From Eledone cirrhosa (Eukaryota > Mollusca > Cephalopoda > Octopoda > Eledonidae), in assembly GCA_964016885.1 (NCBI GenBank), contig OZ024743.1:20524795-20588794 (forward strand): a stretch of DNA of 64,000 nucleotides, in the 5' to 3' direction. The translations under genes were made by a program, and so were the position numbers. Shown one piece after another: positions 23,760-34,458 of the stretch. The stretch's first letter is position 1; each line of letters opens with the position of its first letter. Below the pieces are notes generated by a model that worked only from the letters and a program-made list of their open reading frames with translations, searched no databases and had not been told where the DNA came from.

Positions 23760-24019
23760 AAGATGTCCAGGAGGTTCCAAAGAATGGAATTGATTAGTTG
23801 ATAGTTTCTGCTGGGTCAGCAACGGAATCTATAGATTTATAAATTTGTGAATGGTCTTAAATGTGATGCTTATACTATGAACAGTAATATTTTGGGGTAC
23901 AAAAATAACCTTTTTACATTAGTCTTAGCAATTTTATTGGTGGTGAGGAAAATTGGGTAAAACTCTTGCTATTAGTTCATTGACTAATAAAACTGACATT
24001 AGTTAGGAATCAATCTGGA
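23760..24019 (-). pseudogene. Helitron helicase, late segment
   Basis: SIDSVADPAETIN (23,837-23,795) matches the late helicase segment of Helitrons (SIDxVxDxEExxNYPxEFLNSL), followed by a decayed counterpart of EFLNSL. The helicase middle (DEAPM motif II through motif IV) is not seen between this and the preceding P-loop piece, so an internal deletion is likely. Confidence 0.7.
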
Positions 24020-25310
24020 TCATTGTTGGCTCAATTCAAAGGCAATTTAAATGTAGAATGGACTGTTCTTCCCAGAAGAAAAGGAGCAGCAATATCTGAA
24101 GTAGCAGCAACAAAAACTATTTTTCCCCCCTGATTTGCACATTGGCAAGTAACAAATTAGTGTCAAATATTTTGCCAGATCCTGCAAGTGCTTAAAAAAA
24201 TATTTCTTTTCTTTGGTAAAAATATCCTGTCAAGTATAGCTTTGTATAATGAGTTTTGCTCTGACAGTAATTTGGGTTATTTTCACTAATATCTCTTGGC
24301 AGGTTTTCTGGGTCATAGGAAGTTTCTTTTATGAGTTCTTTTGTTATACCATAGATTTCAGAAATATTAGTAAGAAGGATTACATACTCATTCAATCTCT
24401 TCATTACCACTGACAGTTAACTTCTGTCCTAACATAAAATATGTATTTCCAAGTAGAATAAATATGACCATGAACAGTTCAAATATCAAGAAAAAATGTA
24501 AGGATTCAGATTTCTTAAGAAAATAAGCTTAAGTAAAGACATTCTTGTTGAGTTGGATGCACAGTATAAACTCTTCCTCAAAAACTTGAAAATCATACAG
24601 CTGGCTAACCTTAAATCTCAGTACTTTTATTTTTTTTATTCTGCCATTAGAGGACAATAATTGATCATACAAGAAAAGATTCTTTCTGGCAAATTTTGAT
24701 GTAACCTGTTAATGCTGTTTCTTGAAGCTAAGCAACCATTACAGCAATAATTTAGATTCTTTGTCCATTTTTTAAGTGAAAGGTCACTTGAACTGAGAGA
24801 TATTCTTCATAAATAAGTAAGGAAAATTCTTTTCCCAAAGCCTCATTAAGACTAATATACTACTCCATCTTGAATTGTGTAATTTCATCTTGAAGTGTTG
24901 TTGAAGAGTCTCAGCATCCTTATTAACATAAGTACATGATACACTTTATAGAATTACAGTTCTTCACATTTATGTGGACATTGGATAACTTAGCTAAAAG
25001 AGAGCAATAATGTACTATCCCTTGATTGCCTATCACATGTTGGTCAATGTCCTTTTCAAAAACTACATCCTGTGGTGCCATTCATTTGTATAAAGAATAT
25101 CCATTCTCACCTGTTTGTTCATCTTTAATGTAATTCTTAAGATAACATTTTATACACATGTTGTCTTTTATTAAGATGTGATGTGTTTGAGTTAACCACA
25201 TGGACTGTGAACCATGTTGGCTTTGATAATTTATTAAAGTTTGTTATCTTTTGAGGGGTTTGAAATTTCTACTGATAAAGTAGAACCAATTTCATTCAAG
25301 TGGATTTTGT
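24020..25310 (-). pseudogene. Helitron Rep C-terminal part and start of helicase
   Basis: Collinear pieces: VEISNPSKDNKL and ANMVHSPCG (25,290-25,215; family IPxPxxxPxLxxxVxxxMxHGPCG), CIKCYLKNYIKDEQTGENGY (25,165-25,080; family CTKxFPKxFxxETxxxxDGYPxY), then HINVKNCNSIKCIMYL (24,990-24,925). HLKNGQRI, VYTVHPTQQECLYL (24,570-24,525) and ETSYDPENLPRDI (~24,330) follow. The helicase P-loop is decayed to AGSGK (24172-24183), followed by KIVFVAATSDIAAPF and TVHSTFKLPL. Each matches the Helitron order. The HUH histidines and two-tyrosine motif are not visible and may be lost. Confidence 0.85.
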
Positions 25311-25324
25311 TCAAAAGCCAGATT

Positions 25325-25430
25325 AAAATATCTTCCTAATGTCAACCACATTGCAGTGTGGATTGGGTGCTTTTGTTGCTGTGATACCAGATCAACACAC
25401 AGTGTGGTTCTTTTTAGTGCGTTTTTAGGT
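25325..25430 (-). mobile_element. LINE/SINE tail fragment inside the Helitron
   Basis: Minus strand reads AGCACCCAATCCACACTGCA then ATGTGGTTGACATTAGGAAG, the shared tail block (compare 60118-60215). It falls between Helitron segments LLECLHH and VEISNPS. Confidence 0.6.
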
Positions 25431-25499
25431 AGTAAAACCTCTCATATAATTTGGTATATATATATATCATCAACATGCTAGTGATGAAGACATTCAAGC

Positions 25500-26600
25500 A
25501 AATTTCTTTGAATCCTTAACTGATAACCATTATAATTCTTACAGGGTACAGATTTTGAAAAGTGATCTCTACAACTTGTGGTATACCATTGATAAAATGC
25601 AAACGATATTGTAAAGCATCATGTGAAAGACGAGTTTCCTTTATGAATATTGATATCACTATCATGGCACTTAGAAATAAAATCTCATTTGCCACAATCT
25701 TCTCCTTTCGTAATAATTGACACTTCAATACATCCAAGAACCTTAAATCAACAAATACCTCCTCCAGCTGATCTCAATGACAACTTGAAAATCCTAAAGC
25801 ATATTGAAAAATCCTAAAGCATACTAAAAGCATATGATTTAAGAGTTGTTTTGATGAAGTATTTCTTGTAGCTTTAAAATAAATCCTAATCTTGGGTTTG
25901 GACAATTTTTATTGTGATATTGTGTATCGTATTGAATGTCACAAAGAAAATATATTTGTAAAAATCATGGCTCCTTTTTTTTGTAACGCATTATTCTTTG
26001 CTCATTAAAAGTTGACATAAGACCACTTTCCTTGACAACTTTTGTTCTAAATAATGTCATTTTAAAAGCACTATTGTATGCTTACATATTTTGGGCAAAG
26101 GGTTTTGATTCTCAAGTGGTCTCTAAACAGACCTTAATATGAAAACACCACATGGCGCATGGTTTTTTGCCCCACATATTAACATAACACTTGTATATTT
26201 TACACATAAACCCAATGGACTCAACTTTTTCAGATGCATTAATTGTGATTAGAATTGGAGTACTCCACCATTGCATTTGCCTATAATTTTTCTGCAGATT
26301 TTCTCTGCAAGATTGTATTATTTCTTTAATCATTTTTTTTGCAGTCTTTTCCATTCTCCTGTGCTATTTTTTCTATCTCTCTCATTTTTGCAATCTTATA
26401 TCTTTTTTTATTTCTATAATTTTTCTTTATTTGCTGTAATCATATTTCTCTATCTTCTGTTCCCTTTCATACTCACTTATTTGTTGCTGTTTTATTTGCT
26501 ATCTTTTTTACTTTGTTCTAATATTTTCTTACTATTGCATCCTTCATTTTGGAAGTTTCATTCTTTTCCTTTTTTTGTTACTGTCATGTAATGTTTCTAT
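25500..26600 (-). pseudogene. Helitron linker and Helitron-like N-terminal domain
   Basis: Below the OTU piece is a Lys/Arg/Gln-rich stretch (26590-26360), like the basic linker in animal Helitrons. Then come FAQNM-AYNSAFKMTLF (26,099-26,050; compare FxxNIRxYNxAFxFTSxG) and GLMSTFNEQRIMRY (compare GFMPTFKxQGQxYHR). KVLGCIEVSIITKGEDCGK (near 25,740-25,685) corresponds to the DEVAVxIxGEDFG segment. HDALQYRLHF (25,623 down) matches YDALQYPLxF. QLRIQRNLLECLHH near 25,500 matches the segment before the Rep domain. Stops and shifts are frequent. Confidence 0.8.
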
Positions 26601-26639
26601 TTCACTTGCATTTACCCCGTGTTTGTGATTGTTTATAGG

Positions 26640-27040
26640 AAAGAGAATATGATAATTGTCTTTGTTAGTTTTATCACTATATAATACAGGTATGTTCCCT
26701 TCCAAAGTTATATGACTGCTTATGGTTAACAGAGGAACAATAAATTCATTGCCATTTTTGTGATGAACCTGAATTGCTGCATTATATACTACATTAACGG
26801 CAACCAATTCAAAATCGCTTCCATATTTTCCATTTTTATGCATACATGTTTGACATACCTACGTTTTACTGCTAAGAATACATGAACAAAAAAGGAAAAT
26901 GGCTGCAGTCATGTCTGTATAGCATCGCGACATTGCAAATCATACAGTGTTGTTTGGATAATGTCACCAGAAAAGCGTGATAAGACTTTAAACAAACAAT
27001 TACCATTGACATTATTGCTTTTAAATGACATCTGATTAAT
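26640..27040 (-). pseudogene. OTU cysteine-protease domain of the Helitron
   Basis: OTU domains are deubiquitinase-type cysteine proteases, also found fused in some animal Helitrons and Helentrons. Here NNVNGNCLFKVLSRFSGD (Cys box at 26990-27007) matches the family's DGNCLFRA, with the Asp replaced by Asn and the Cys kept. After a frameshift comes NGKYGSDFELVAVNVVYNA (near 26,830-26,775), matching the WGGxxELxAxSxxYN segment. DNYHILFPI near 26,650 corresponds to the NHY catalytic-His region. At least one stop and one frameshift separate the Cys box from the rest. Helitron linkage rests on collinearity with the sequence below. Confidence 0.65.
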
Positions 27041-27550
27041 AGATAAGTTAATTTATTTTGAATATTTTCAATGTGATAAGGTACTTAACTTTTCAAAGAG
27101 CTATCTTATCAGATGCTTGCCACTTTGCAAATTTCACTGTTTACTAAGCTGTCCGTCTTTCAACTATTTTGTTTGAGTGTAAAGTATGGGTTCTCTACAG
27201 GAAGCAAATCAGAACATTTAAAGCCTTACACTTTCACTATCTGCAATGTGAAATCACTCGGAAGAAGAAAATTCTTCAGGCTGAAATTCTTGGATTTGTG
27301 CAATGACCATAAAGCCCATTCTCCACTGGAAAAGCATGTAATTCATATGAAGGGAGCTCTCTTCAAAATTGTGGTCCTCAGAAGCATTGGAAAGGTTAAC
27401 TGGAGTGCACCAGGAAACAGGATGTCTAAAGGGCAGGCCATTATCATTACTGGATTCAATCTCCAAATATCAATCATACAGTTCTTTATCCATGTCTAAC
27501 TTGTCCTCAGATATGTGTCTCTCATGTTTTGTGGTGCATCTGCATAGTAA
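27041..27550. other. Unassigned DNA with a 128-codon ORF
   Basis: A plus-strand ORF at 27113-27499 (starts MLATLQISLFTK) overlaps a minus-strand ORF at 27254-27466. Neither has a motif I recognise. It lies between Helitron and LINE relics. Confidence 0.35.
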
Positions 27551-27554
27551 TTTA

Positions 27555-28045
27555 CGATTTTGTGGAGTTGAAGGAGGAGAGCCAACACCAACATATTGAG
27601 GCTCTCATCATCAACCATTACTTTAGATGGACAATGCATGTTTGTCACATGAATAGCATCAGAGTGCTTTGTCAAATCCTCAAAAGCAAATTCAGTAGCC
27701 ATCCCATGCAATGATACAAAACCCAATTGAAATAGATAATAAAGAACACCTATATTGATACTAAGTCCTGGGAAGAACACACAGAAACAGAACAATGTGG
27801 AGTCATCTTATTCAATATCAGTGAAGAACAACTTGGAGTAAATTGCTTGAGAACTGAGGAAAATAAAAGGTTGCCAAGAAAAAATTGCCACCTTCCATCA
27901 ATACTTCTGCTGACCATCAGCTGTGACCTGCATACAGAAATCAGCCTTGCCAGCCACCAGAGGCACAGGAAAGACGAGAAAATGCAGATGAAAGGAAAAT
28001 ATACTCATAAATGAAGAAGAGCTGATGATAATGGCATACTTATTC
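27555..28045 (+). pseudogene. LINE C-terminal fragment with C2H2-like remnant
   Basis: Plus-strand frames read HIEALIINHYFRWTMHVCHM (family IxxRxLRWxGHVxRM) and RVLCQILKSKF (family RxPKQLLYxEL). Then come YIDTKSWEEHTE, matching the DxxSWExLAxDR segment, and CDLHTEISLASHQRHRKD, matching the terminal C2H2 motif (CxxxxxSRIGLxSHxRxH). One frame change occurs near 27,715. It is the same LINE lineage as 43765-44360 and distinct from copies 1-3. Confidence 0.6.
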
Positions 28046-28084
28046 AAGGTGTGGTGGAGTTGAAGATGGAGAGGGACGGCCATA

Positions 28085-28310
28085 CTTTATCTTCAATGTA
28101 CACTTTAGACAACTTCTTTACCAAGTGTACAGTTATTGTGATTGTTACCAATCTGAAGTAATATGGATCTAAACAAATTAGTTTTCTTCTATAAAATGTC
28201 ATCTGCTAAGTATTAGAAAGGTGGGAATGTTTTAGTAGTTTCTATATATATAGTTTCAGCTTAAACATTGAATATTCTCCATATAAATGTGTGTGTAGGA
28301 TAGGAAGGGT
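28085..28310 (+). repeat. Local duplication, copy 1
   Basis: ACACTTTAGACAACTTCTTT ... TGTCATCTGCTAAGTATTAG ... TAGTTTCAGCTTAAACA ... TATAAATGTGTGTG corresponds in order to 28825-29060. Moderately diverged, same orientation, ~740 bp apart. Confidence 0.65.
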
Positions 28311-28824
28311 GGCAGTGATAGTCATGTAGAGGACATGGAAAATAAATGAGAGAGTAAGTCATAATGTTGCAAACTGGAAGATAGGGAGAGAGGAGTGTGA
28401 AAGTTGGAGATAGAGAGAGAGTGATACTTAAGAAAGAATGAGTCATACAGAAGATAGAAATTCATGAATGTGAAAGATTAGAAAAGAGAATGAGAAAGAA
28501 AGAGTAGTTAATGAGAAGGTGAAGAAGAAGCAAAGACCAAATGGAGTTTGACGTCACACTTAATCACATCTGCTATTTCTAGCAGATCAAGTGGAAACAT
28601 ATTTTAGAAAGTTTCTCTACCTCCCACTAACACTCTTTTTTCAACTTTCTCTGTTTTTGTTTTCTCCCACTACAACTTCTTTTCAAATTTCTCTCTCCAT
28701 ATTCTTTTTTGACTTAAGCATTAACTCATCCTTGTTTTAGCTTTATGATAGAGAAAGGAATAGCAAAGTTCAAGTAGGAGAGATGCAATGAATAATTTTC
28801 AATGAACTAGATAAAGTATTTTAC
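28311..28824. other. Purine-rich anonymous DNA
   Basis: GA-rich 28370-28530. No gene seen. Confidence 0.5.
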
Positions 28825-29060
28825 TTTCAATGAACACTTTAGAAAAAATTTGTGCAAACTGTTTGATAGTTCAGATTTTTATCAAGTAAAAGTGATAGGG
28901 TTCTTAGACAACAACATTTTTCTTTGTAAAAAGTTATCTGCTCAGAAATGGAAGGGTGAGAAAAGTTTAATATTTTCTGGAATAGTTCAATTTTTCTAGA
29001 TAGTTTCAACTTAAACAGTCAATGATATATAAACGAGTGTGTGTGTGTAAGGCAGAGAGG
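28825..29060 (+). repeat. Local duplication, copy 2
   Basis: Partner of 28085-28310: ACACTTTAGAAAAAATTTG ... AGTTATCTGCTCAGAAATGG ... TAGTTTCAACTTAAACAG ... TATAAACGAGTGTG. A purine-rich stretch follows in both copies. Confidence 0.65.
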
Positions 29061-29470
29061 GAGGTGACTAGAATAAAAAAGAGATAAAGCAGGACAGCAA
29101 AGGAGAGTAAGGGAGCATGAGTCAGAAACAGAGTTAAGTGTAAAATATTAAGGAAAAGAGAGAGAGAGAACAAAAAGAGAGGAACAGAGAAAGAGCACTG
29201 GATGGTTAAAGAAACAGATATGTATTGTGATGAGTTGTAAATAAAAAGATAGATTTACCTAAACTGCTGCAGATACATGGATATTTATTTAACAAATTCG
29301 ACCTGTTTTATCGTCTTTCTGTGGATGTAGCCTATTTCATTACCTTATATACACATATATACACCAGGTCCGAAAGTTTAAAGTGAATGTAAAAGACTGG
29401 AAAAAAGAAATCAAATTCTTTAGTCCTGAAATCATTACACAAACATTTTATCCACCTGCACACATCCCTG
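29061..29470. other. Anonymous purine-rich DNA
   Basis: No gene seen. Confidence 0.4.
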
Positions 29471-29479
29471 ACTGACACA

Positions 29480-30080
29480 CAGACACCCTCAAATACTTTC
29501 AATCACTTTCTCACCCTAATTAAACCATAATTATTTCTGCCTCTATCAGGTCGATAGAGACATTACTCAGAACATACCCATATGTTACAATGCCAATAAG
29601 ACCCTATATCACTTCAAGTCAGCTTGGTCTGGCTTCACCAGTTTTATGTCAATTATCCCTTGCAGAGCATCTGTTTTACTCTTGACACATCAGAAACAGC
29701 AGTGTGACTAAAAAAGTATTTTTAGGCATGTCCTTCCACATCCCACATTCAACAAAAGGTCAGTTGTTGAAAACAATGTTGTTGCCCTTAACATCAACAA
29801 AGCTTTAAACTGTGCTTGGTATGCAATACTTCTCTCAAAACAACCTCATCTATGGGCTTTATTCATTTGTCAACTCGTAATAATGAACTTCCTATCAGAA
29901 CACATTATTGTGGCATATGCTGGTGGGGATCTCTCTGATTACTCTCAACTCTGATGTGCTCAAACGTTCAATTTTGCCTCAAACACTTTTCATTCTCTAA
30001 ACTGATGGCATACTAATATTGTCCAACAACACACACTCTTATGTAGATAATACCCTTCATTAATCTATAACCATAAAATA
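29480..30080 (+). pseudogene. Third LINE lineage: RT palm relic
   Basis: A plus-strand frame near 29,775 reads NVVALNINKALNCAWYAILL, matching the motif A segment ALDIxKAFDRVWHxALL of a CR1/Jockey-like RT, with the Asp residues mutated. It continues through NFLSEHIIVAYAG. INSDVLKRSILPQTLFIL corresponds to the VPQGSVLSPTLFLL segment, and SYVDNTLH (near 30,040) corresponds to SYADDTLH. Catalytic Asp residues and the QGS motif are destroyed. The upstream part (29,480-29,740) resembles coding DNA only weakly. Confidence 0.65.
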
Positions 30081-30084
30081 AGAA

Positions 30085-30690
30085 AACATTTATAGCATCC
30101 GAGTGTCTAAAGGATTGTGCTTCAAATATATACCCAATATGAATAATATATTTTATGATTCAATTATTTAAATGTCAGATAGCTAAATCATATATTAAAT
30201 AAGAATACAGGATTAAATAAAAGTGAAAACAATTGTAATCAATTTGAAATTATTATTGAACATTTTAAAACATAATTTTAAAAATTAGTAGTTACCAATT
30301 TTCTGGAGGTAAACTACTAATGGAAATATAATCATTCTTATAATATGTTAAAGCTAGAGGCTACCCATGCATTCAAATATTGGAACTGGCCAGGAACAAT
30401 ACTTGAAGCAGTGAAGACTTGTAAGTTTTACCAATAGACATATAGATAAAGATTTGGCAGACTTCCAACTCTTAAGCATCCTACATAAAATTGACCATCA
30501 GCAAAGCAGGAATCACTTCATGTGTTTCTACTGCCCACACAGCTCACTTTCATTGGCAGTAGAGGTCATTGTAAGTGTGGTGCATCTTTCTCATGGTAAT
30601 ATTATTTAAATAAGCATTTTTAAGTTACAGAGAAACTAAAGAAATGAAATTGCAAAGACACATACTCATAAACAAACTTTTTGAAATATA
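30085..30690. other. Anonymous AT-rich DNA
   Basis: No gene or clear repeat seen. Confidence 0.5.
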
Positions 30691-30698
30691 TAACTTAT

Positions 30699-30705
30699 AA
30701 TATAT

Positions 30706-30753
<48 letters not shown>

Positions 30754-33700
30754 GTTTAACGTCCATGTTCCACGCTTGCATGGGTTTGGACGGGAGTTTT
30801 CCCACTTGAGGCAAGAGTGGTTGTCATTGCTCGCATAGGACTGTCTGGCGGGTTTTCTACGGCTGGATGCCCTTCCTAACACCAACCACATTTACAGTGT
30901 GGGGCTGGGAGGTTTTTACCGTGTTGCCTACACAGCAACATTACAGCGTGGACTGTGTGTTTTTTGTCGTGACACCTACACAATCTCATTTGTTTCGGCC
31001 TGGATGTTGTGGCACCAACATAACTTTACATTGAAAGGGGCGGTGTGGATGGGTGGGGGTGGTGGGACGGGGGTGTATTTTGTTAGAGATGCCTACTGAC
31101 TGTAGTAGGTTTTACTTTGTATTTAGGTAAGGCGGGTCTTCTCTATTACTGAGTACCGCCAAAGGTCTCGGTCCAGTGACATTGTCTTGGAGAGGTGTAA
31201 GTGTGTGAGGTCGGAATTTATCACCTCGTCCCAGGTTTTTCTGGGTCTGCCTACTCCGTGGTTACCGTCTATCTTTATTGCCCTGCATTTTGTTATACAG
31301 CTGTCGTCTTTCATGCGCATCACGTGACTATACCAACGTAGCCTTCTCTCGAGTAAACAACATCTGATCCCTCTTATTTCTAATTTTTTCCTTAGTTCGT
31401 TTATGCTTTGCCGTTCACGTATATTACTATTACACATCCAGCGGAGCATGCAAGCTTCATTCCTCTCTAGTCTGCGTATATCTTCTGCACACAATGTCCA
31501 GGTCTCACTGCCATGCAACATTGCTGTTCGTATGCAGGCATCATACAACCTGCCTTTCATTTTTAGGGAGAACCCTTTAGCGGCTAATACTGGTATAACC
31601 TCTCTGAACTTTTTCCATCCAGTTCTGACTCTAGCTACTGTACTTTCAGAGCACCCTCGCCCACTGCTGATGTTGTCACCCAGGTAACGGAAGCTGTCCA
31701 CTATTTCTATAGAACCCTCTGCGCAGTTGAAAGAGCTAGTATTTTGTGGGCACTTGCTGCTACTTATTTCTCCATCTGCGTATAGGAGTTCCTATGGGCA
31801 GCCAGTCTTGAACTCCACTGTTATAGCCTGAAGGGCAATAATAAATAGTAGGGGGCTAAGAACAGAGCCCTGATGAACACCAATTTTTACGCTAAACTCT
31901 TCACTATATTCGTTGTTCATTCTAACCTTACTGACTGTTTCTTTATACATGGCTTGTATAGCTCTCACAAGCCATTCGTCAACACCCAGTTTTCTAAGAG
32001 CCCACCAGATAATGGAACGGGGGACTCTTTCGAAGACTTTCTCCAAGTCGACAAAAGCTAAGTAGAGGGGTTTACTTTTAGCTAGGTACTTCTCCTGTAG
32101 TTGTCGTACAATGAAAAGAGCGTCTGTGGTACTTTTGCCTGACACAAACCCGAACTGCATTTCATCTAGGTCAATTCTCTCTCTGATTAGTTGCGCTATT
32201 ACTTTTTCCGTGACCTTCATGACCTGGTTGATGAATTTAATGCCTCTATAGTTACTCCTATCTAGGGCGTCTCCTTTACCCTTGTAACAGTTAACGATGA
32301 TGCTGCTATGCCAGTCCTTCGGAACAACCCCATTCTGTATGACTTGGTTTACTATCCGGGTGACCATGGTGTGTCCCACCGTTCCAGAGGCTTTCAGCAT
32401 CTCAGCAATTATTTCCGAAGGCCCACCCGCCTTACCCGTCTTCATATCTTTGATTGCCTTACTTATTATACTACCTTTGACTAACACTGCTGGTCCCTCT
32501 ATTGGGTCGATGTGTGGGAGACTGTCTTTCTCCCATTTATTCTCCTCATTTAGTAGCCTTTCGTAGTGACACTTCCAAGCTACCTTCTTATCAGCGTCAG
32601 TGATGGCAAGTACGCCATCATCGTTAAGTACACACTTCTCCCCGACAATATCACGGTTTTCCTTGACACATTGCCTAGCAATCCTGAACACCTCACGTTT
32701 TTGGTCCTCGCGTTGTAGAAAATGCTTGAACTTTCTTTCCTCTGCTTCCCTTCTTGCGAAGTACACTTGTCTCCTAGCTTCCCTCCTGGCCACTTGATAG
32801 TCTTCTCTACTTCTCCCATCCCGCCATGCTTTCCAAGCCTGCTTTTTGACCTTGATTGACCCCCCCACCTTACTGTTCCACCACCATGTTACTCTCCTCC
32901 TGCCTACAGGCCTGCTCCAGCCACAGACTTTGTCTGCCACCATCAGCAGGTTTGCTTTCAGGAATTCCCACTGTTCCTCTACATTGTACGACTCTAATTG
33001 CTCTTCCTTACTGTCGAAAGCATCAAGTAATATGCTTTGAAATTTATTTCTGGCTGTGGGTTCCTTTAGCTTCCATATTTTTCTCCTGGGGATAGTCCTC
33101 TTCTGCTGTCTAGTACGTCTCGTCCTGACTATGAGGTCGCTAATTATCAGTCTAGGTTGGGAGGTGCATTCTTCATGGGGGAGGGATTTAGTGTTTACAA
33201 CAGACACTCTGTCACGTCTTCTGGTAAGGATATAATCTACCTGGCTGGTATGTTCTCCTGATCTGTAGGTGATCAAGTGATTGTCTCGTTTTTTGAAGTT
33301 AGTGTTACAGATAGTTAGGTTATTTGCATCACAGAATTCCAGGATTCTGGAGCCTTCCTCGTTTCTAGTACCAAACCCATAGCCTCCGTGGATTCCGTCA
33401 TAGCCGTCACAATGTTGTCCAACGTGGCCATTTAGGTCGCCAGCAATAATTATATAGTCACTGTTGGTTATTTGGGAGGTAGTGAGCATCAGTGTCTCAT
33501 AGAATCTGTCTTTTATAGCGCCAGGCAGTCCGGATTGGGGCGCGTATGCAGATATTACTGTCACAGTAGTTCTGTTTAGAACAAGTCTTATTTTAATTAT
33601 TCCGTCATTCAATCTATTTACATCTATTATCTTATCCAACCATTTTTCTGCTAACATGATTCCTACCCCACCTATGCCATTGTCATTTCCGACCCAGAAA

Positions 33701-34075
33701 AGCTTATAGCAACGTTTTTTACCCACAATGAATCTAGCAGACCTGCCCCTCCACCTGGTCTCTTGGATACAGCAAACATCAACCTCCTTACATTCAAGCA
33801 ACTCTACAACCTCGTTAGAGCGGCCTTTTAAGGTGCCTACATTCATGGTACCAACTCTGAAGTTTTGGGGTGCAGGGATGGGTGAGGGGGATGAGTTTGG
33901 GGTTATGTTGGCCATCCACGGCCGAAACAAAGAGGGGGGGGGGGCCTTGCCCTTTCGTCCGGCAGCATGAGGTGAATTTGTCGTTATCTTTGGCATTGTC
34001 ATCGAGTGTCCAGATTCTTCAGACTCTCCAGAAATTCCTTAGTCCATCCATCATATCGAAAAGAAGCCAGAAGTA
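30699..34075 (-). mobile_element. RTE-like LINE copy 2, near full length
   Basis: A minus-strand LINE of ~3.4 kb. Its 3' end is a pure (GAT)n tail, seen as (ATC)n at 30699-30753. The ~370-bp 3' UTR contains the ~48-bp repeats and the GGGCATCCAGC-type block. A single long ORF encodes an AP-type endonuclease followed by RT, with no gag-like ORF1 upstream. A short 5' leader reaches the TA tract at 34076. The only complete element in the window with both enzymatic domains recognisable. Confidence 0.88.
31123..34002 (-). pseudogene. LINE endonuclease-reverse transcriptase ORF with one stop and an in-frame deletion
   Basis: From ATG at 34002 the frame runs to a stop at 31792 and then continues in the same frame to 31123. 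Endonuclease residues visible: Asn54 (GTMNVGTL), Glu81 (QETRW), Tyr153 (SAYAPQSG), Asp189/Asn191 (AGDLNGH) and Asp256 (SQVDYIL). SQPRL at 281-285 has Pro where the family normally has the catalytic His. RT: YKGKGD, GFVSGKST, FVDLEKVFERV (second Asp now Glu), VHQGSVLSPLLF. Trp (TGG) in GCPWELLYAD has become TAG. Immediately after YAD, about 98 codons present in copy 1 are missing: the second Asp of YADD, the thumb and the PHD-type finger. The rest of the C-terminus (YLGDNISSGRG ... GSETWTL ... RRLRWYSHVMRM) is intact. Confidence 0.9.
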
Positions 34076-34089
34076 TATATATATATATG

Positions 34090-34345
34090 TATATAAACGT
34101 GTCCAGTCCAACCTGTAAGGTGGTTGTGCTGATGGCACAACAAAAAGTTCTCAGCTCACCCTGTAAGGTGGTTCTTTCAGTGCCACAATAAGAATCATCC
34201 AGTCCACATTATACTGTGGTTGTTGTTAGGAATAGCCATAGAAACCAAGCCAAAATACAGATCCATATGAGCATCATGTGATTTTTTGACCTGACTTGCA
34301 AGCAGGGAAAATGGATGTTAAATAATGATGATGATAATATAAATA
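34090..34345 (+). mobile_element. SINE/LINE tail with internal ~45-bp repeats
   Basis: Two units, GTCCAACCTGTAAGGTGGTT and CTCACCCTGTAAGGTGGTT, are followed by a third decayed unit, GGAATAGCCATAGAAACCAA, and a GATGATGAT end. Same architecture as 60095-60306, opposite strand to LINE copy 2, which it abuts. Confidence 0.7.
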
Positions 34346-34458
34346 TAAAGATTGCCTTGTTAGTGCTTCTCTCTGACATATAGGTCAAACTGCCTCTTAT
34401 CTGTTCTTTAGGTTACCTGGGTGACAAAAGCTGCCAACAACTTCTAGGGAGCTTCCCT

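Larger units (their letters stand above)
23760..27040 (-). mobile_element. Decayed Helitron with N-terminal OTU domain
   Basis: About 3.3 kb of minus-strand DNA preserves, in collinear order, pieces of one large Helitron protein: OTU protease, Lys/Arg-rich linker, Helitron-like N-terminal domain, Rep-side segments and the start and end of the helicase. The frame is broken by many stops and frameshifts. A LINE-type tail (25325-25430) lies where the Rep core should be, and a SINE sits at the 3' edge. Helitron termini (5' TC, 3' hairpin-CTRR) were not identified, so the limits are only those of recognisable coding sequence. Confidence 0.85.

Noticed and set aside
27113..27499. 128-codon plus-strand ORF as a host gene
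   Set aside because: No recognisable motif, no splice or regulatory support, and it overlaps an opposite-strand ORF between two TE relics.
30625..30891. ORF with a poly-Asp run
   Set aside because: The Asp run is the (GAT)n tail of LINE copy 2; the ORF joins the tail to its flank.
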